Shown: in pieces, positions 45,935 to 57,059 of the stretch | How positions within the stretch are numbered: position 1 is the first letter of the stretch | Layout of the letters: every line of letters starts with the position of its first letter | Origin: Rotaria macrura | Lineage: Eukaryota; Rotifera; Eurotatoria; Philodinida; Philodinidae | Direction: 5' to 3' | Length of the DNA stretch: 64,000 nucleotides | Assembly: GCA_900239685.1 (NCBI GenBank) | Contig: OENT01000979.1 | Coordinates: 1 to 64,000, forward strand | Notes under the pieces: model-generated | The model's database searches: none | What the model saw: the letters and a program-made list of their open reading frames with translations, nothing else | What the model was told of the DNA's origin: nothing | Translations under genes and position numbers: made by a program

Positions 45935-47625
45935 GCGAAAAAAACGCGTTCCGAAAACGCGTTTCTCCATTACTGCGAAACGCGTTAATACTGGCCGGTT
46001 TAACGCGTTTCACATATGCTAAAATAAAAGTTGCGGAACGATTCTTTCTTAGTAGCATTTCGCAGTCTTTTTCAAACTATGGTATTTCATAATTTGAAGG
46101 CGAAAAAAATTAAAACCACGAAGAACTTTGTAGAACTCAACTTATAGATGCTATCCAAACACCCATTCCCAATTAAATCATATCATTTCGGAGTTAACCT
46201 ACATTTATTTTGATAAAACGAAGAGGTGGATTCGAACACGAGAACACCAGAATAGAAGATATGCGCACTTACCATTCAACTAAAATGGTCGTATAGTATA
46301 TGTATCTATTCTACTCTTATTTAGACGTGTCATGTAAACTTGTTTGAATAAGTTTCTATTTCACATCTGAATGAGAGATGAAGAATCATATTTATTTTCC
46401 TGCTTCTAACCAAGTATGAGTGCGATTTTCTGTTACTTTATTTTAAATTTAACTTTAAAGAGTAACATCTGCATAAATATTTTTTTAAGCGAAACTATCC
46501 ACCGTAAATGAATTTAATTCCATATAAAATGGATTTAAAATTTGAAAGAATTAAATTTCACATGCCTTAATTCTAAAGAATTCCTATTTTAAATTTTGAA
46601 TTTTTGAAAACTTTTCCTGGATTTAATAATCGTTTATAAAGGCAAATCCATGATCTGTAAGACCAAGCTTATTCATAATTAAAAGAAATGTTTTTCTATA
46701 ATTCTAATCTCTTTCATGAGCAAGCCATAATTAGCTGCATCGATAAAATGCGAACGAAGTTCATATTATAGTCATATTTCCAGGAGTATATAATCAGTCA
46801 CTATAATATTAAACAGTCCACATATAGATTAACGATAATAATTATGACAAATCATACTTTTCGCGAAAATAATTTGTTCTCACAGTAACGCTAAGTTTTC
46901 ATACACATTATTTTTACTTCAATCGTCACTAATTTGTTTCAAATTTTTTAATATTTAATACAGTCCCGTATTCAATGACACGAAACGCGTTTCATTTGAA
47001 TGAAAAGGTAGTGAAATAAGTTTTCTAACAAGAGATATACTTTAGTTACACTCTAATATTCAATGTTAGTGTAACTTGGAATTAGTTTCAGAAAACGACG
47101 CAATCTGTCTAAGTATTGGGATAATTTGATTCTGACCTCGCCTACGGAAGATTTTCACCGCCATCTTTATGACCAAAAACAATGCGATCAGCAAATCTTT
47201 TGTAAAACCAGTTCGAATAATTTCGACAATCATGAAAATATCTGAGTTTTCTTAAACAACATGCTGTATGAAGATAAATTTGGTGGGAGATGCTGCGACA
47301 AAAGAGATTCATTTTTCATCATTCGAAACATAAACGATGCAAAATACATTTTAAAGAGATGCGTTTCGCATTTTCGTCTAATTTTGACTCTGTAAAATGC
47401 GTTTCTTGTCGATCAACATCAGTTCAACAGCGTTTCGCTTCGTAAACGCTGCGAAGCGTAATCTCAAAAAGAAGCGCTTCGCATCATCTAGAAAAGTCAA
47501 GGCAGCAAAACACGTTCTTTCTAAGTAAAGATGCTGCGAAACGCATTTCCTCTCGAAAAAACGGAGGGAAACGCATGTCAGAACCTTGGAAACGCGTTAT
47601 GTAGTGCGTTTCCTTAAATATTTTA
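45935..47625. repeat. AACGCGTTTC motif clusters beside the Harbinger transposase
   Basis: The word AACGCGTTTC or its complement GAAACGCGTT, with one-base variants, occurs about four times in 45938-46012, as a perfect 12-bp palindrome at 46982-46993, and about ten times in 47361-47615. CpG is otherwise scarce around here. The right-hand cluster ends just beyond the transposase stop codon, so these may be subterminal binding sites of the same element. Between the clusters the DNA is plain AT-rich with no gene. Confidence 0.6.
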
Positions 47626-48736
47626 CGCCATGGGAAATATTTTGCAATTTACATACAGTCTTGATGATAGTCTTCAAGTTCTCAACACTGTATTCCATCT
47701 TTTTGTGGATACATCGAAATCGGTTCTTTAAATGACCGAAGGCTCTTTCAACTGTACATCGAGATCTGCTAAGCCTATAATTGAACAACGTTTGATTTTG
47801 AGGCATATTAGGTCGATCAGTGTATGGTTTCATCATGCTTTTACTTAAAGGAAAAGCAGAGTCTGCAATAAGATGGGTTTGAATGTTAAAATTATTCTAC
47901 GTGAAGTATGTTTGAGAATAAATAGGAGTTTGCATAACTTCAAATAACGTTGACCGAGTGTAAACAAATGTATCATTACACCTACCAGGAGCACCGATGT
48001 TAACATAACTAAACTTTCAAGATGCATCAACAACAGCTAATAATATTACTGAGTGATATTTTTTATAATTAAAGTAATCAGTTTCTTCGCCCGTTGGTGG
48101 TGCAATACTTATGTGTGTTCCATCAATCGATCCTACGCACATTGGATAACCATATTTATTTAAAAAACTATCAGTTGCTTGTTGTATTTCTTGAGGAGTA
48201 ACTGGAAATTCGATTAATCGATGAAAAAATAATTCGACGATAACACCACAAAATTGATGCAAAATCTTTGCCGCAGTTGATTTTCCTATCCCGATTAAGT
48301 GAGCAACAGTTCTCAATTCATTTGTTGAACCGAGTAAATACAGAGCACAAGCCAAACGTTTGTCAACAGAAATAGCAGGGCGTAATATTGAGTCGTGTTT
48401 TCTCAGATAAGGCTCGAGTTGATCAAGAATTATTTTAAATGTTGATTTTTGAATTCGAAAATTATCCTTAAATTGTTTATCATTCATTTGAGGCACAATG
48501 TTTAACCACCAATAACCCCTTTTAGAGTAAGCCCACGTAACTCGACGATGCTGAATGATTGATTGATTTATTAGAGAATTCAGCTGATAGACTAGTAAGT
48601 TACGCAAAAATAATGCTCGTCTTTTTTTACGTTGTTGACGTTCGTATTCATTGCTATTTTTTCAAATTCGACGAGTAATTGAACGCTTTTTCTTTAAATA
48701 TGAATCAATAAATCCTAGAAGGAATATTTTGTCCAT
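47597..48736 (-). pseudogene. Harbinger/PIF-type transposase (HARBI1-like) with three in-frame stops
   Basis: One reading frame of 380 codons runs from ATG at 48736 to the stop at 47597, interrupted by TGA at 48662-48664, TGA at 48017-48019 and TAG at 47897-47899, with no frameshift. The sequence carries the helix-turn-helix region around ALYLLGSTNELRTVAHLIGI, then the DDE catalytic blocks: CVGSIDGTHI (first Asp), LIADSAFPLS (second Asp) and SRCTVERAFGHLKNRFR (Glu). All three catalytic residues are present. HARBI1-type transposases normally need a Myb/MADF-domain partner protein; none is visible nearby. The single-frame decay suggests recent loss. Confidence 0.85.
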
Positions 48737-50751
48737 TATCTGCAGAAAAGTTAAAATAAGCATTTAGCAACTTTCAATGTTTTAATACGTAAAGAGTATT
48801 ATTAAGTATTCTGATGTATCATACTAATTACGGTCATAAACAAATGTTCAAGTAATTTTTATTAATTAATCGATTCCTTTTAATAGGAAGCAGAAATCTC
48901 TGTTGTCTTGAAATGATACTTGATATTAGATGAATGGTGAATCACAAAATTAAATCAACAAATATTTTATTTATAACAACCAGAGCATAACGTAACATGG
49001 ATCATCAAGCGTTATAACAATCATCCTGATCACATATGACCTTATAATTTCAATCACATAGTTTTAACAAAACGATAACGCTTATGAATGCGATTACATG
49101 AATGAAATCCATGAACAACGAACTTCTTCGATGTAAAAAAAAGCAAAAAAAATAAATTCTAAAATATATTGACCAAGTACTGCTCAACAACGCCATAACA
49201 TCTATCAAACAAAGAAAACTTATCAAATGTATCTTTATACAAATAATAAAAAACAATAGTTGAAGACGAAATATAATTAAATGATCAATTCAACGATTTT
49301 GATTGAAACTATTTGCAATATTTTTGAACACATTTAAAAACTCCTTTTCGTAGGATGTGCGTATGTGGGGGTGTGTGTCTAGTTAAAGAAAATACTAAGA
49401 CCCACACCCACACCCTCACACGCTAATATACTGAATAATCGAATTAAAATATGACTGAAACTATTGAATACGGAAATTATAAGGAATATTGCTACGACTT
49501 ATAGTTATTTACTAATACATGCAGAAAAGGTTATTGATTCTAGCTCACTTTGCGCAGACTGATGGGGAAAACTTTTACAATCAAAATAAGATAATATCAG
49601 CATTGTCCTCAGCATGGAAAGTTACCTAGGGTCTATAGAGATCAAAAGAACTGAATGTTAAAGCATAGAGTTAATTTCCTATGTTATACAAATTTCACAT
49701 TTTTCCAAAAAGATATTCCTTGTATCCAACCATTTCTGGAGGTCCAACATTGATTTCTCTATGGAATTATAGGCCATGGAGAGTACTGCAAAGTCATAAG
49801 GTCCAACCCGCAAGGTGACCCATTTCTTGGGAAATAATCGACTCTAAATATCGACATTTTTGTCAAAAGTTCATTTTTGAAACGCTTGTTCTGGCTGAAC
49901 GGCTCCATTGAATGGGTTGAAATTGCATCTATGGTGAAAATGTCAGGTCTCTATATCATTCCTATGCATAGTTATGATGGGTCAAACTTACTAAAAAAAT
50001 CTCCATTTTTGTATTTTGATGACTTATAATTATTGAATGGTTCCATATTTCGGGATAAAAAATTTATCATAGGTGGAACTCATCTAGTTGTATTTGTGAA
50101 AAAAACTTGAGCTCACTCCATACAGCCAGCCATTGCTGAGGTATGGTCATATTTTCACGCCTTCTCATAAAACAGGCATTGGAGAGTGTTTGCAGTAAAA
50201 CTCCCATAAAAAATAAACGGCTGTTTAGATTTTCAAAATTCTTTCACCATTATTCTCAGGACTCTTCCATCTATTACATATCATAAACTGAGCACGATTT
50301 GGTGATATCGATTAAGCAGGTTTGGTCGTGGCTTATATGGACTGGCTCATAAATCATTAAACTATTGGAGCGTCAGACATAATTTAACCTTAATCTACCT
50401 AAACTTAGTGTAGCATTCTCTGCAGGTTCAGTTGAAATTATATGAGAAAACGGCAAAGCTGCTTTCTGTGAACATTCTCCTGAATCGGGTGCTGAAAAGT
50501 AAATGATGCATATAGTATATTGACTTATTTTATTTAAGAAAAATTTAGTTTAATCCGTTTTCAGTGAATTTCCTAGAAACTAACTAAAAGATAGTAGATG
50601 ATCTTTTGATGATCTATGAGTCTGCTTTTCCGCTCAGTTAGGCTCCTACATTCAAAGCATTTTCACTCCCAGTCGAATAATCAAGTTCATTCCTTAAAGT
50701 TAATTAGCATAGATTTTCAGTTTATTTTTATTAAACAAAAAATGTGTGAAG
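48737..50751. other. Gene-free stretch with telomere-like cassette 3
   Basis: It contains a facing cassette at 49357-49423 (GTATGTGGGGGTGTGTG then CCCACACCCACACCCTC). No gene is recognised. Near the right edge, minus-strand AATAAAAATAAA (50721-50732) is a plausible poly(A) signal for the following gene. Confidence 0.5.
49357..49423. repeat. Facing GGGTGT/ACACCC cassette 3
   Basis: A G-rich tract (GTGGGGGTGTGTGTC) and a C-rich tract (ACCCACACCCACACCCTC) face each other across about 27 bp of AT-rich spacer. Confidence 0.7.
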
Positions 50752-52113
50752 CTAACCTTGCTTTGCAGAATGTTTAATTTCTTGAATTAATTTTGTAGTT
50801 AGTTCTTGAAAAAATCGAAGAGGTATTTGTGTTTTTTCTTTGTCTGGAACCATAATATTAAATAGCTCGGCGAAACGTTTTTGCTTTAAGGTTTCGCTAC
50901 TGACTTCTTCAACTAATTGAAGTAATTTAACAGGAAATTTCGGCTGGTTTTCTCGGTCTATTATCAATTTATATATTGTTGGCATAGCTTCTTTGATAGT
51001 TTGATCTGTAAATCCTATGTACTGCTGTTTTTCATCTACGAGCACATTTTGCGTAGCTTTTTCGTCAAAGTCGTCTATCGAGAGAAATGATGATTGAAGA
51101 AACAGACGATACGATTGATAGGTAATTTTTTCAGCAAATTTGTGAAGACAAATTACACGATGACCGATCATCGCGGCCAAATCGAGACAACCACTTGTAT
51201 TGCCAATAATTGTCTTGAGATTTTTCTTTGTTAAAGATTGAAGAAGATATTCCAGATGGAACAGTTTTCCATAATCCTTTTTTTTACCATTGGTTGTAAA
51301 TGGGAAGCAAATTGTTTTGTTTTTGATGTTGTTTATTTGCTCAGGTTTCCGTGCTCTTGAGTCAACGAATAGATACCACACTTCAAAAGCTTTTGACTTA
51401 AGATATGATTCTAATTGAAGAAGTATTTCGGGTTCACTTATATTTTGATCTTTATTAGCCTTCGATGAGTAACGAATTTGCAGAATGATCAAAGGCTTTT
51501 CATTAGGGAGATTCTTGATGTGTTCTTTAACAGAGTCTTTAATCTTTGTGTTAATATTTTTATTCACTGACCACTTTTGATACGATTCGTTTAAAGTTTT
51601 CACAGCATGATCTCGTCCGTGTTTGATGACATAATACGATATTATTGTGGTTAATAGTTTTTGCTCCAAATAAAATGTTCTTATTTTATTAGATGGCTTC
51701 AATATACGTTTATACATTTCATCACTACGTGGATTCTGTCGGTAGCAACGGTGTTTAAGAAATACTGATTCACAAAACTGTTCTTTGAACCCTAAATATT
51801 TGGCAAATTGAATACAACGCAAAGTTTGAGCATACGTATTCATTTTTGATTCTAGATTTTCTTCCGTTGTTTGTCCGTCATATGTTAGTTGAATCATCGG
51901 CAACTTGTGTTTTTCGAATTTTGCTAACATAAGATAAGTAATTATGTGATAAATATCACCAGAACTATTCAATGGTGGCGAACAGACCGTATACTTGGCT
52001 GTGATTGATGGTGACCTTGAAAATGGATGATCAGGCAAGAGTAGGTATTGATCCAGGTGCACTTGTTCAAGAGATTTGGTAATCTCTTCTGTCGAATCAA
52101 CAGCTCTAGCCAT
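50752..52113 (-). CDS. Single-exon glycosyltransferase-like protein (GT-B fold, tentative)
   Basis: An uninterrupted 453-codon frame starts at 52113 and has poly(A) signals 20-30 nt past its stop. There is no signal peptide or membrane segment, so it should be cytosolic. The centre (about residues 200-260) has KPLIILQIRYSS, a beta-strand opening a C-terminal Rossmann-like half, and residues near 310-345 read TIIGNTSGCLDLAAMIGHRVICLH, which resembles the donor-binding G-x-S-G-x-x-D-x-A-x-x-x-G-H segment of heptosyltransferase/fucosyltransferase-like GT-B enzymes. That assignment is by pattern only. The lack of introns contrasts with the conserved genes at 15-34 kb, so transfer or retroposition is possible. 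Alternative: another nucleotide-binding enzyme. Confidence 0.55.
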   Translation of the reverse strand: MARAVDSTEEITKSLEQVHLDQYLLLPDHPFSRSPSITAKYTVCSPPLNSSGDIYHIITYLMLAKFEKHKLPMIQLTYDGQTTEENLESKMNTYAQTLRCIQFAKYLGFKEQFCESVFLKHRCYRQNPRSDEMYKRILKPSNKIRTFYLEQKLLTTIISYYVIKHGRDHAVKTLNESYQKWSVNKNINTKIKDSVKEHIKNLPNEKPLIILQIRYSSKANKDQNISEPEILLQLESYLKSKAFEVWYLFVDSRARKPEQINNIKNKTICFPFTTNGKKKDYGKLFHLEYLLQSLTKKNLKTIIGNTSGCLDLAAMIGHRVICLHKFAEKITYQSYRLFLQSSFLSIDDFDEKATQNVLVDEKQQYIGFTDQTIKEAMPTIYKLIIDRENQPKFPVKLLQLVEEVSSETLKQKRFAELFNIMVPDKEKTQIPLRFFQELTTKLIQEIKHSAKQG

Positions 52114-52591
52114 GAATACACAGTATTAAGGTTAAATATGTATTCTGTCTTTTGATTATATATAAAAGAAAAAGAATGCTATTTTTTAGGACAAGGATCA
52201 CACGCGAAAAACGTAAAATAAACTGAAATAAGAAAAAAAAAACTCGGATTTAAATTCGAGCGTTATGTGTACTTCAAAAAGTGAAGAAACAATTCGATAG
52301 GAACAAGCTAGAGACTTGTGGCTTTTACCATTCGATAGCCAAGACTTAGGAACATATTTTCGTATACAAACGTTTTCCACTTAGAAAAAGTCCTAGCAGT
52401 TTTCTCAGCAAATCTTCGGAAAGCAATAACAGATTTCTGAAAACTGTCATAAGGACTTAGTGATATTTTTATATACGTAGATAGCCAAGAGTGTCCGCTA
52501 CAAAATGAAACATGGATGACAATTCTTTTTTATAAGGTTGGGCGGAACAAGAAGTTTTCTCGAAGCCCAAGGGCCCCATACTCTGCTAGTA

Positions 52592-52993
52592 TTAGGATGC
52601 ATCAAACGCGGTTCGATTCGGTTCCGATTCTTGGATTTGGTCGGAATCGGTTGAAACTGGAATCGGATTTGGTCGAACCGGAATTGGATTCGATTTGAAC
52701 CGGAGCCGGATTTGAGGAGAATTGGAAAATTATCGACTAGAATTCCATTGACAAAGAAGAGTAATTTTTTTGCCTTGATTTCAATCAGATGTGATATTCA
52801 TTCATAGATTGATGGAAGCATACGAACACAAAGAGATTTCATTTCCTGTTCTAACCAAATCCGGCTCCGGTTCCAACCAGTTCCTGCCAAATCCGGCTCC
52901 GGTTCCAACCAGTTCCTGCCAAATCCGACTCCGGTTCCAACCAGTTCCTGCCAAATCCGGTTCTAGAACCGGAACCGGGTTTGGTGCATCCCT
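52592..52993. mobile_element. hAT-like foldback MITE nested in the left arm
   Basis: The ends read TAGGATGCATCAAA on the left and, reversed, TAGGGATGCACCAAA on the right. Flanks GCTAGTAT and ACTAGTAT match at 7 of 8 bases, an 8-bp target duplication as expected for hAT. The uninterrupted sister arm (54233-54200 region) shows the empty site. The interior contains three direct copies of a 35-bp unit built on CTCCGGTTCCAACCAGTTCC (52857-52960), and the two halves (GGTTCGATTCGGTTCCG and CGGAACCGGG) are mutually complementary. Confidence 0.8.
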
Positions 52994-53310
52994 AACTAGT
53001 ATAGCACTATTGTAAGTATGTAGAAAGATAGACTACCGACTATGCTGAACATCATATCAATATTTTTTTTGGTTACTAGAATAGTTTTTTTATAAATTAT
53101 ATACGATTACTTTCAATATCTTGTGTCTTGGTATCAACAACGTTTTTATAACATTTTCTACGCTATTTATCCTCAATATAATGAAAAGCAGGAACAAAAA
53201 TAATCTTTCTTTTGTCGAAAGGACATGTCAAATATCTGTTATGATATAAGAACTTTTATATTTGTGACATTGTCATAATTAGGTTACTCCAGAATCTGAA
53301 CCATCTAGAC

Positions 53311-53768
53311 TTGCTTGGGAAAGCAATAATAGATTGGTGCGTCGCTCTAAAAATCAAGTATGAACCTCATATGACAAGAACTGAGTTAATTCAATTAGCC
53401 TTTATGCATTTATCAACAAAAGAATTTATAGTTGATAAAGTAGCAGGTAAATATAATATTGAGATTATTAGAATACCAGTGAAAGGCTGCGTCTTAAACC
53501 CAATCGAACTGGACTGCGCGGGCTTAAAAGTTACGTTTGGCAACAAATTGTACGTTTTAGTTTGAAGGATATTGGACAACTATGTAATGGATGACTCGCA
53601 GCATGTGGTCCTGATCATGTCTCCGGTTATTTTACACACACATATGCAACAGAAAAAATATTTAAAATTGCTGACAAAAATGTTGAAGAAAGAGAAAATG
53701 ATCTGATTGATAGTGACGATGATATTAGAGAAGACACATTGGACGATCAAGATGGTGAACTCGATTAA
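53311..53768 (+). pseudogene. Tc1/mariner-like (DDE_3) transposase C-terminal remnant
   Basis: The frame at 53311-53565 ends with KGCVLNPIELDCAGLKV, the (L/N)NPIExxWxxLK block that carries the catalytic acidic residue in Tc1/mariner and IS630-type transposases. After a frameshift the coding resemblance continues in another frame to 53768, with HVSGYFTHTYATEKIF and an acidic tail rich in Asp and Glu; that part also has an in-frame TGA. The N-terminal DNA-binding domain and first two catalytic Asp are absent. Confidence 0.6.
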
Positions 53769-53912
53769 TAGATTACCTTAATTAAACGGAAAGATTATTT
53801 TTGTTCCTGCTTTTCATTATATTGAGGATAAATAGCGTAGAAAATGTTATAAAAACGTTGTTGATACCAAGACACAAGATATTGAAAGTAATCGTATATA
53901 ATTTATAAAAAA

Positions 53913-54148
53913 CGCTGTTAGCGTAATCCCTTTGGGATTAAAAGTGTGAAACACAACACCCATCTCATGATGTGTTTTGAGGATATCCGGAATAATTTGC
54001 GATGCTATAGAAAGTGTCGACTCTGTCACTGTCTGTGATGGTGTTGCTACGTGTGTGTCACGGTCTGTGAGGGGAGGGAGGGGGCGGGGTGGTGTGTGCA
54101 AATGTCTGCCTATATACACTTCAACACTCCTTTCAGTTCGTGTTTCAC
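53913..54148. mobile_element. 236-bp insert in the right arm, with G-quadruplex motif
   Basis: It is absent from the sister arm, so its borders are clear to within the flanking A run. It begins CGCTGTTAGCG, then has a TAATCCCTTTGGGATTA hairpin (53924-53940), and is bounded near the ends by GTGTGAAACAC and GTGTTTCAC. 54071-54089 has four G runs (4, 3, 5 and 4 G) separated by single bases. Confidence 0.65.
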
Positions 54149-54532
54149 AAAACTATTCTAGCAACAAAAAAATATTGATATGATGTTCAGCATAGCCGCG
54201 AGTCTATGTTTCTACATGTTTACAATAGTGCTCTACTAGTAGAGTATGGGGCCCTAGGGCTTCGAGAAAACTTCTTGTTCCGCCCAACCTTATAAAAAAG
54301 AATTGTCATCCATGTTTCATTTTGTAGCGGACACTCTTGGCTATCTACGTATATAAAAATATCACTAAGTCCTTATGACAGTTTTCAGAAATCTGTTATT
54401 GCTTTCCGAAGATTTGCTGAGAAAACTGCTAGGACTTTTTCTAAGTGGAAAACGTTTGTATACGAAAATATGTTCCTAAGTCTTGGCTATCGAATGGTAA
54501 AAGCCACAAGTCTCTAGCTTGCTCCTATCGAA

Positions 54533-54840
54533 AGTTATTCAAAACATATCCGAGTGCATTGAGTTCTGGCGCCCATAATAATACTGATCAATATCAATAC
54601 GGATATCAATGCGAGTTTCAATACTGGTAACGATGCCATAACGAATACGAACACCAGCCAATACCAATACATATCAATATCACCAATACGACTTAAAATT
54701 GATATTCGAGGTATTGATATTGTTATATCCTTAGAGTATCATCTAGTCGTATAGACTTGATGAGCTCTCTTATGGTAGATTTACCCAAACAATGAGCAGG
54801 TAAATTCTATTGTGTGAAACGATTAATATTATCTTTCTTA
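54533..54840. repeat. Cryptically simple AATAC/TATCAAT tract
   Basis: 54580-54725 is rich in the words CAATAC, TATCAAT and GTATTGATA on both strands, which could fold back. It is noncoding. Confidence 0.4.
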
Positions 54841-55235
54841 TGTTTTAGATTGATTCGAACATGAAAATTGAGAGTAAGTCTAATTTTATCAAATTAAATT
54901 TAAATATATGTATTCTATTAAACGTTAGGCTATAAACATCAAGCTTGTGAGTTAAGATTGACTTTATCAAACAGATATTAATTCATTTCTATTTCTTTTG
55001 CAGATTGATTTGAATACAACTCTCACCAGGTAAGTCTGATTATATCATATGAAATTAACAATATATTTGTATTTTGATTTTAGGTTAATTAAAATCAGGA
55101 AATGAATAGGTGAATGATGATAAATAAAGAAAAAAGCATTCATATTTCTATTATAGTTTGATTCAAATGTTAAAATATGTGTAAGTTTGATGTTCTAAGA
55201 CATACTGACTGTGTTTATTTTTCTAATTTAGATTT
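54841..55235 (+). repeat. Three diverged repeats resembling microexons with splice sites
   Basis: Three units about 154 bp apart each contain an acceptor-like TTTTAG, TTTGCAG or TATTATAG, then about 24-26 bases starting ATTGATT(C/T)GAA or TTTGATTCAAA (54849, 55004, 55157), then a donor-like GTAAGT. They are too diverged to be recent. No flanking long exons are recognisable. Confidence 0.4.
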
Positions 55236-55260
55236 CTTCGCAGTACGTTTGTGTCTTAAT

Positions 55261-55492
55261 CATTGAGCCATTCAGTACTTCCGCTTTAATTGAAATTGAT
55301 TGATTATTTCAGATCTGAATTATTTAATAGTAGACAAGTAAATAAGTCCAGTTTATTTTATGCGAATAAAATCGCAGGAAAATTTGATCTTAAAAAAGTG
55401 ACTAGATTTACTTATTTGTCTATTAATAAATAATTCAGATCTGAAATGATCGCTCAATTTCAATGAAAGTGGAAGTAGTAAATGACTCGATG
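55261..55492. repeat. 232-bp near-perfect hairpin
   Basis: Arms 55261-55356 and 55396-55492 are reverse complements over about 95 bp with few mismatches (central shared word TTTCAGATCTGAATTATT), separated by a loop of about 40 bp. Confidence 0.85.
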
Positions 55493-56445
55493 ATAAAAAC
55501 AGTAGTACTAGCTATTAATGAACCACAAATTTTTTTGCCGATTCCGAGATAGGTTCGGTATGAAACTTCATTTTTCATGGAACCTAATAAGGTTCTTCCC
55601 GTGTGTCCACTGCAAGAACCTTTTTAGGTTTGGTAAATTGCCTTGTTTTATAGTGTTCAGAAAAGTAATTTCCTTTGGTGTACTACTACGCTGACTACTT
55701 TTTTTAGAACAGTTCAAAACAATGGAACCCAACGCAAACCTGAACTTACCGAATCCTAACATTCTGGCTCTTGACATACCGAATATCTACACTTATCCTA
55801 GTTCAGAGTCAGAGCATTGGCTATTTGCAGTAAGGCAATATAACGCAATGAGCAATATACTATTGATGCTGGTCTTTGTCAGAAATATGAAAGGCAGTCT
55901 TTTGATCATGCGTCATTTATATAGTATGTTATTTGTTCACCCATAATTTCTCAATTTTTTTGTCTCGTTTTTTTCAAAGAACATAGAGAAATGAAACCAT
56001 TTTCGCTGCATAACACCATGAAAAATAATTTTGTAAGAGAATTCGCAAAGAAGCAAGCATAAAAACGTAGCTAATACTTAAAAATAAGGGGAATGAAATC
56101 CCGTCTTAGACTGTAAAAGAAAGAACACAATTTTGTAATGCTTAAACAAAAACTTTCCCCTATCAATATTTTAGTGAGGAAGATTTTTTTTCTCGTTTCT
56201 AATGCAGATAAAAACGCAAAAAAAGTTGTTATTGCAAAAAATAAGAAAAATGACGTTGTCTCGTAAGAACGAAGAGAAAAAGAGAAATTTGTTGACACAA
56301 AAGCCATAAAAAACAATCTGCTATAACAGGGTAAAAAATGACGCAGAATTATTAGTTCCTATAACAATGCAATTGCGCAAATTTTAGCTTTGTTACCAAA
56401 AGTTACTTAAAAAGTTAGAGAAAAAAGTGAAAGGAGATAAAAACA
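55493..56445. other. Gene-free stretch
   Basis: Two open frames of about 70 codons on opposite strands overlap around 55722-55777, with no domain or paralogue. No RNA or mobile element is recognised. Confidence 0.4.
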
Positions 56446-56631
56446 GGGTGTGGGTGTCGGTGTGGGTGTGGCTGTGGCTGTGAGTATTCGTGAAGGTGTT
56501 GGTGTGGTTGTGGTTGTTGCTGTGAGTGTGAGTGTCGGTCTACGTAGCGCGTGGATTAAGCAGAAGACATCCTCACGCGCATCCACACCTACATGCATCC
56601 AAACCAAAACCCGCACCCACATCCACACCCT
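56446..56631. repeat. Facing GGGTGT/ACACCC cassette 4
   Basis: A G-rich tract of GTGTGGGTGTCG-type units (56446-56540) is followed by GTCGGTCTACG and GCGTGGATTAAG spacer, then a C-rich tract of CATCCACACC/ACCCACATCC units (56575-56631). The spacer word order GTCGGT...GCGTGGATTA recurs in cassettes 1 and 5. Confidence 0.8.
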
Positions 56632-57059
56632 CTTCGCATGAAATACTAGTCAAATAGTTGCTCGATCTAAATTGACGAAAGAAACTGATGTATGCTATAT
56701 CCATCATAAGACTCAAGAGAGTCATCTCTAAAATAAATAGGGCGAAACAACACTAACGTTTGAATTGAATTCACTTCAATATGATATTTGAAAATTCTTT
56801 AAATATTAAAATGAAGAAAAGCAAAGTAAGTTTTCTTTTCTCATTAAACTTCCTTTATGAAATTCGCAAGAATTATAGGATAAATAAACAAAGAAAAATT
56901 AATTAAACTAAATTTTCCTATTTCTATCAATATAAGTCGAAGAAATAGGAGCACAACTGTTACGAGAAAAGAACACGAAACTATTCAATTCTACCTATTA
57001 TAAATGCCCGCTATTTTTCGAAATATCTCAATAAAGGAAGATATAAATGAAAACAACTA

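Larger units (their letters stand above)
52293..54532. mobile_element. DDE element with inverted ends of about 510 bp, carrying nested insertions
   Basis: The outermost sequence TTCGATAGGAACAAGCTAGA at 52293 is matched in reverse at 54532. Pairing runs nearly perfectly for about 300 bp (to 52591 and 54233), then resumes at 52994-53220 and 53786-54200. The left arm is interrupted by a hAT-like foldback element (52592-52993) and the right arm by a 236-bp insert (53913-54148). Between the arms lies only the C-terminal part of a transposase (53311-53768). The element is therefore a deleted, nonautonomous derivative. Its flanks do not show a clear duplication. Confidence 0.85.

Noticed and set aside
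46215-46295. tRNA-Arg(TCT)-like sequence on the minus strand with a GTTCGAATCC box
   Set aside because: The B-box word and a possible A-box are present, but the anticodon, T and acceptor stems do not pair.
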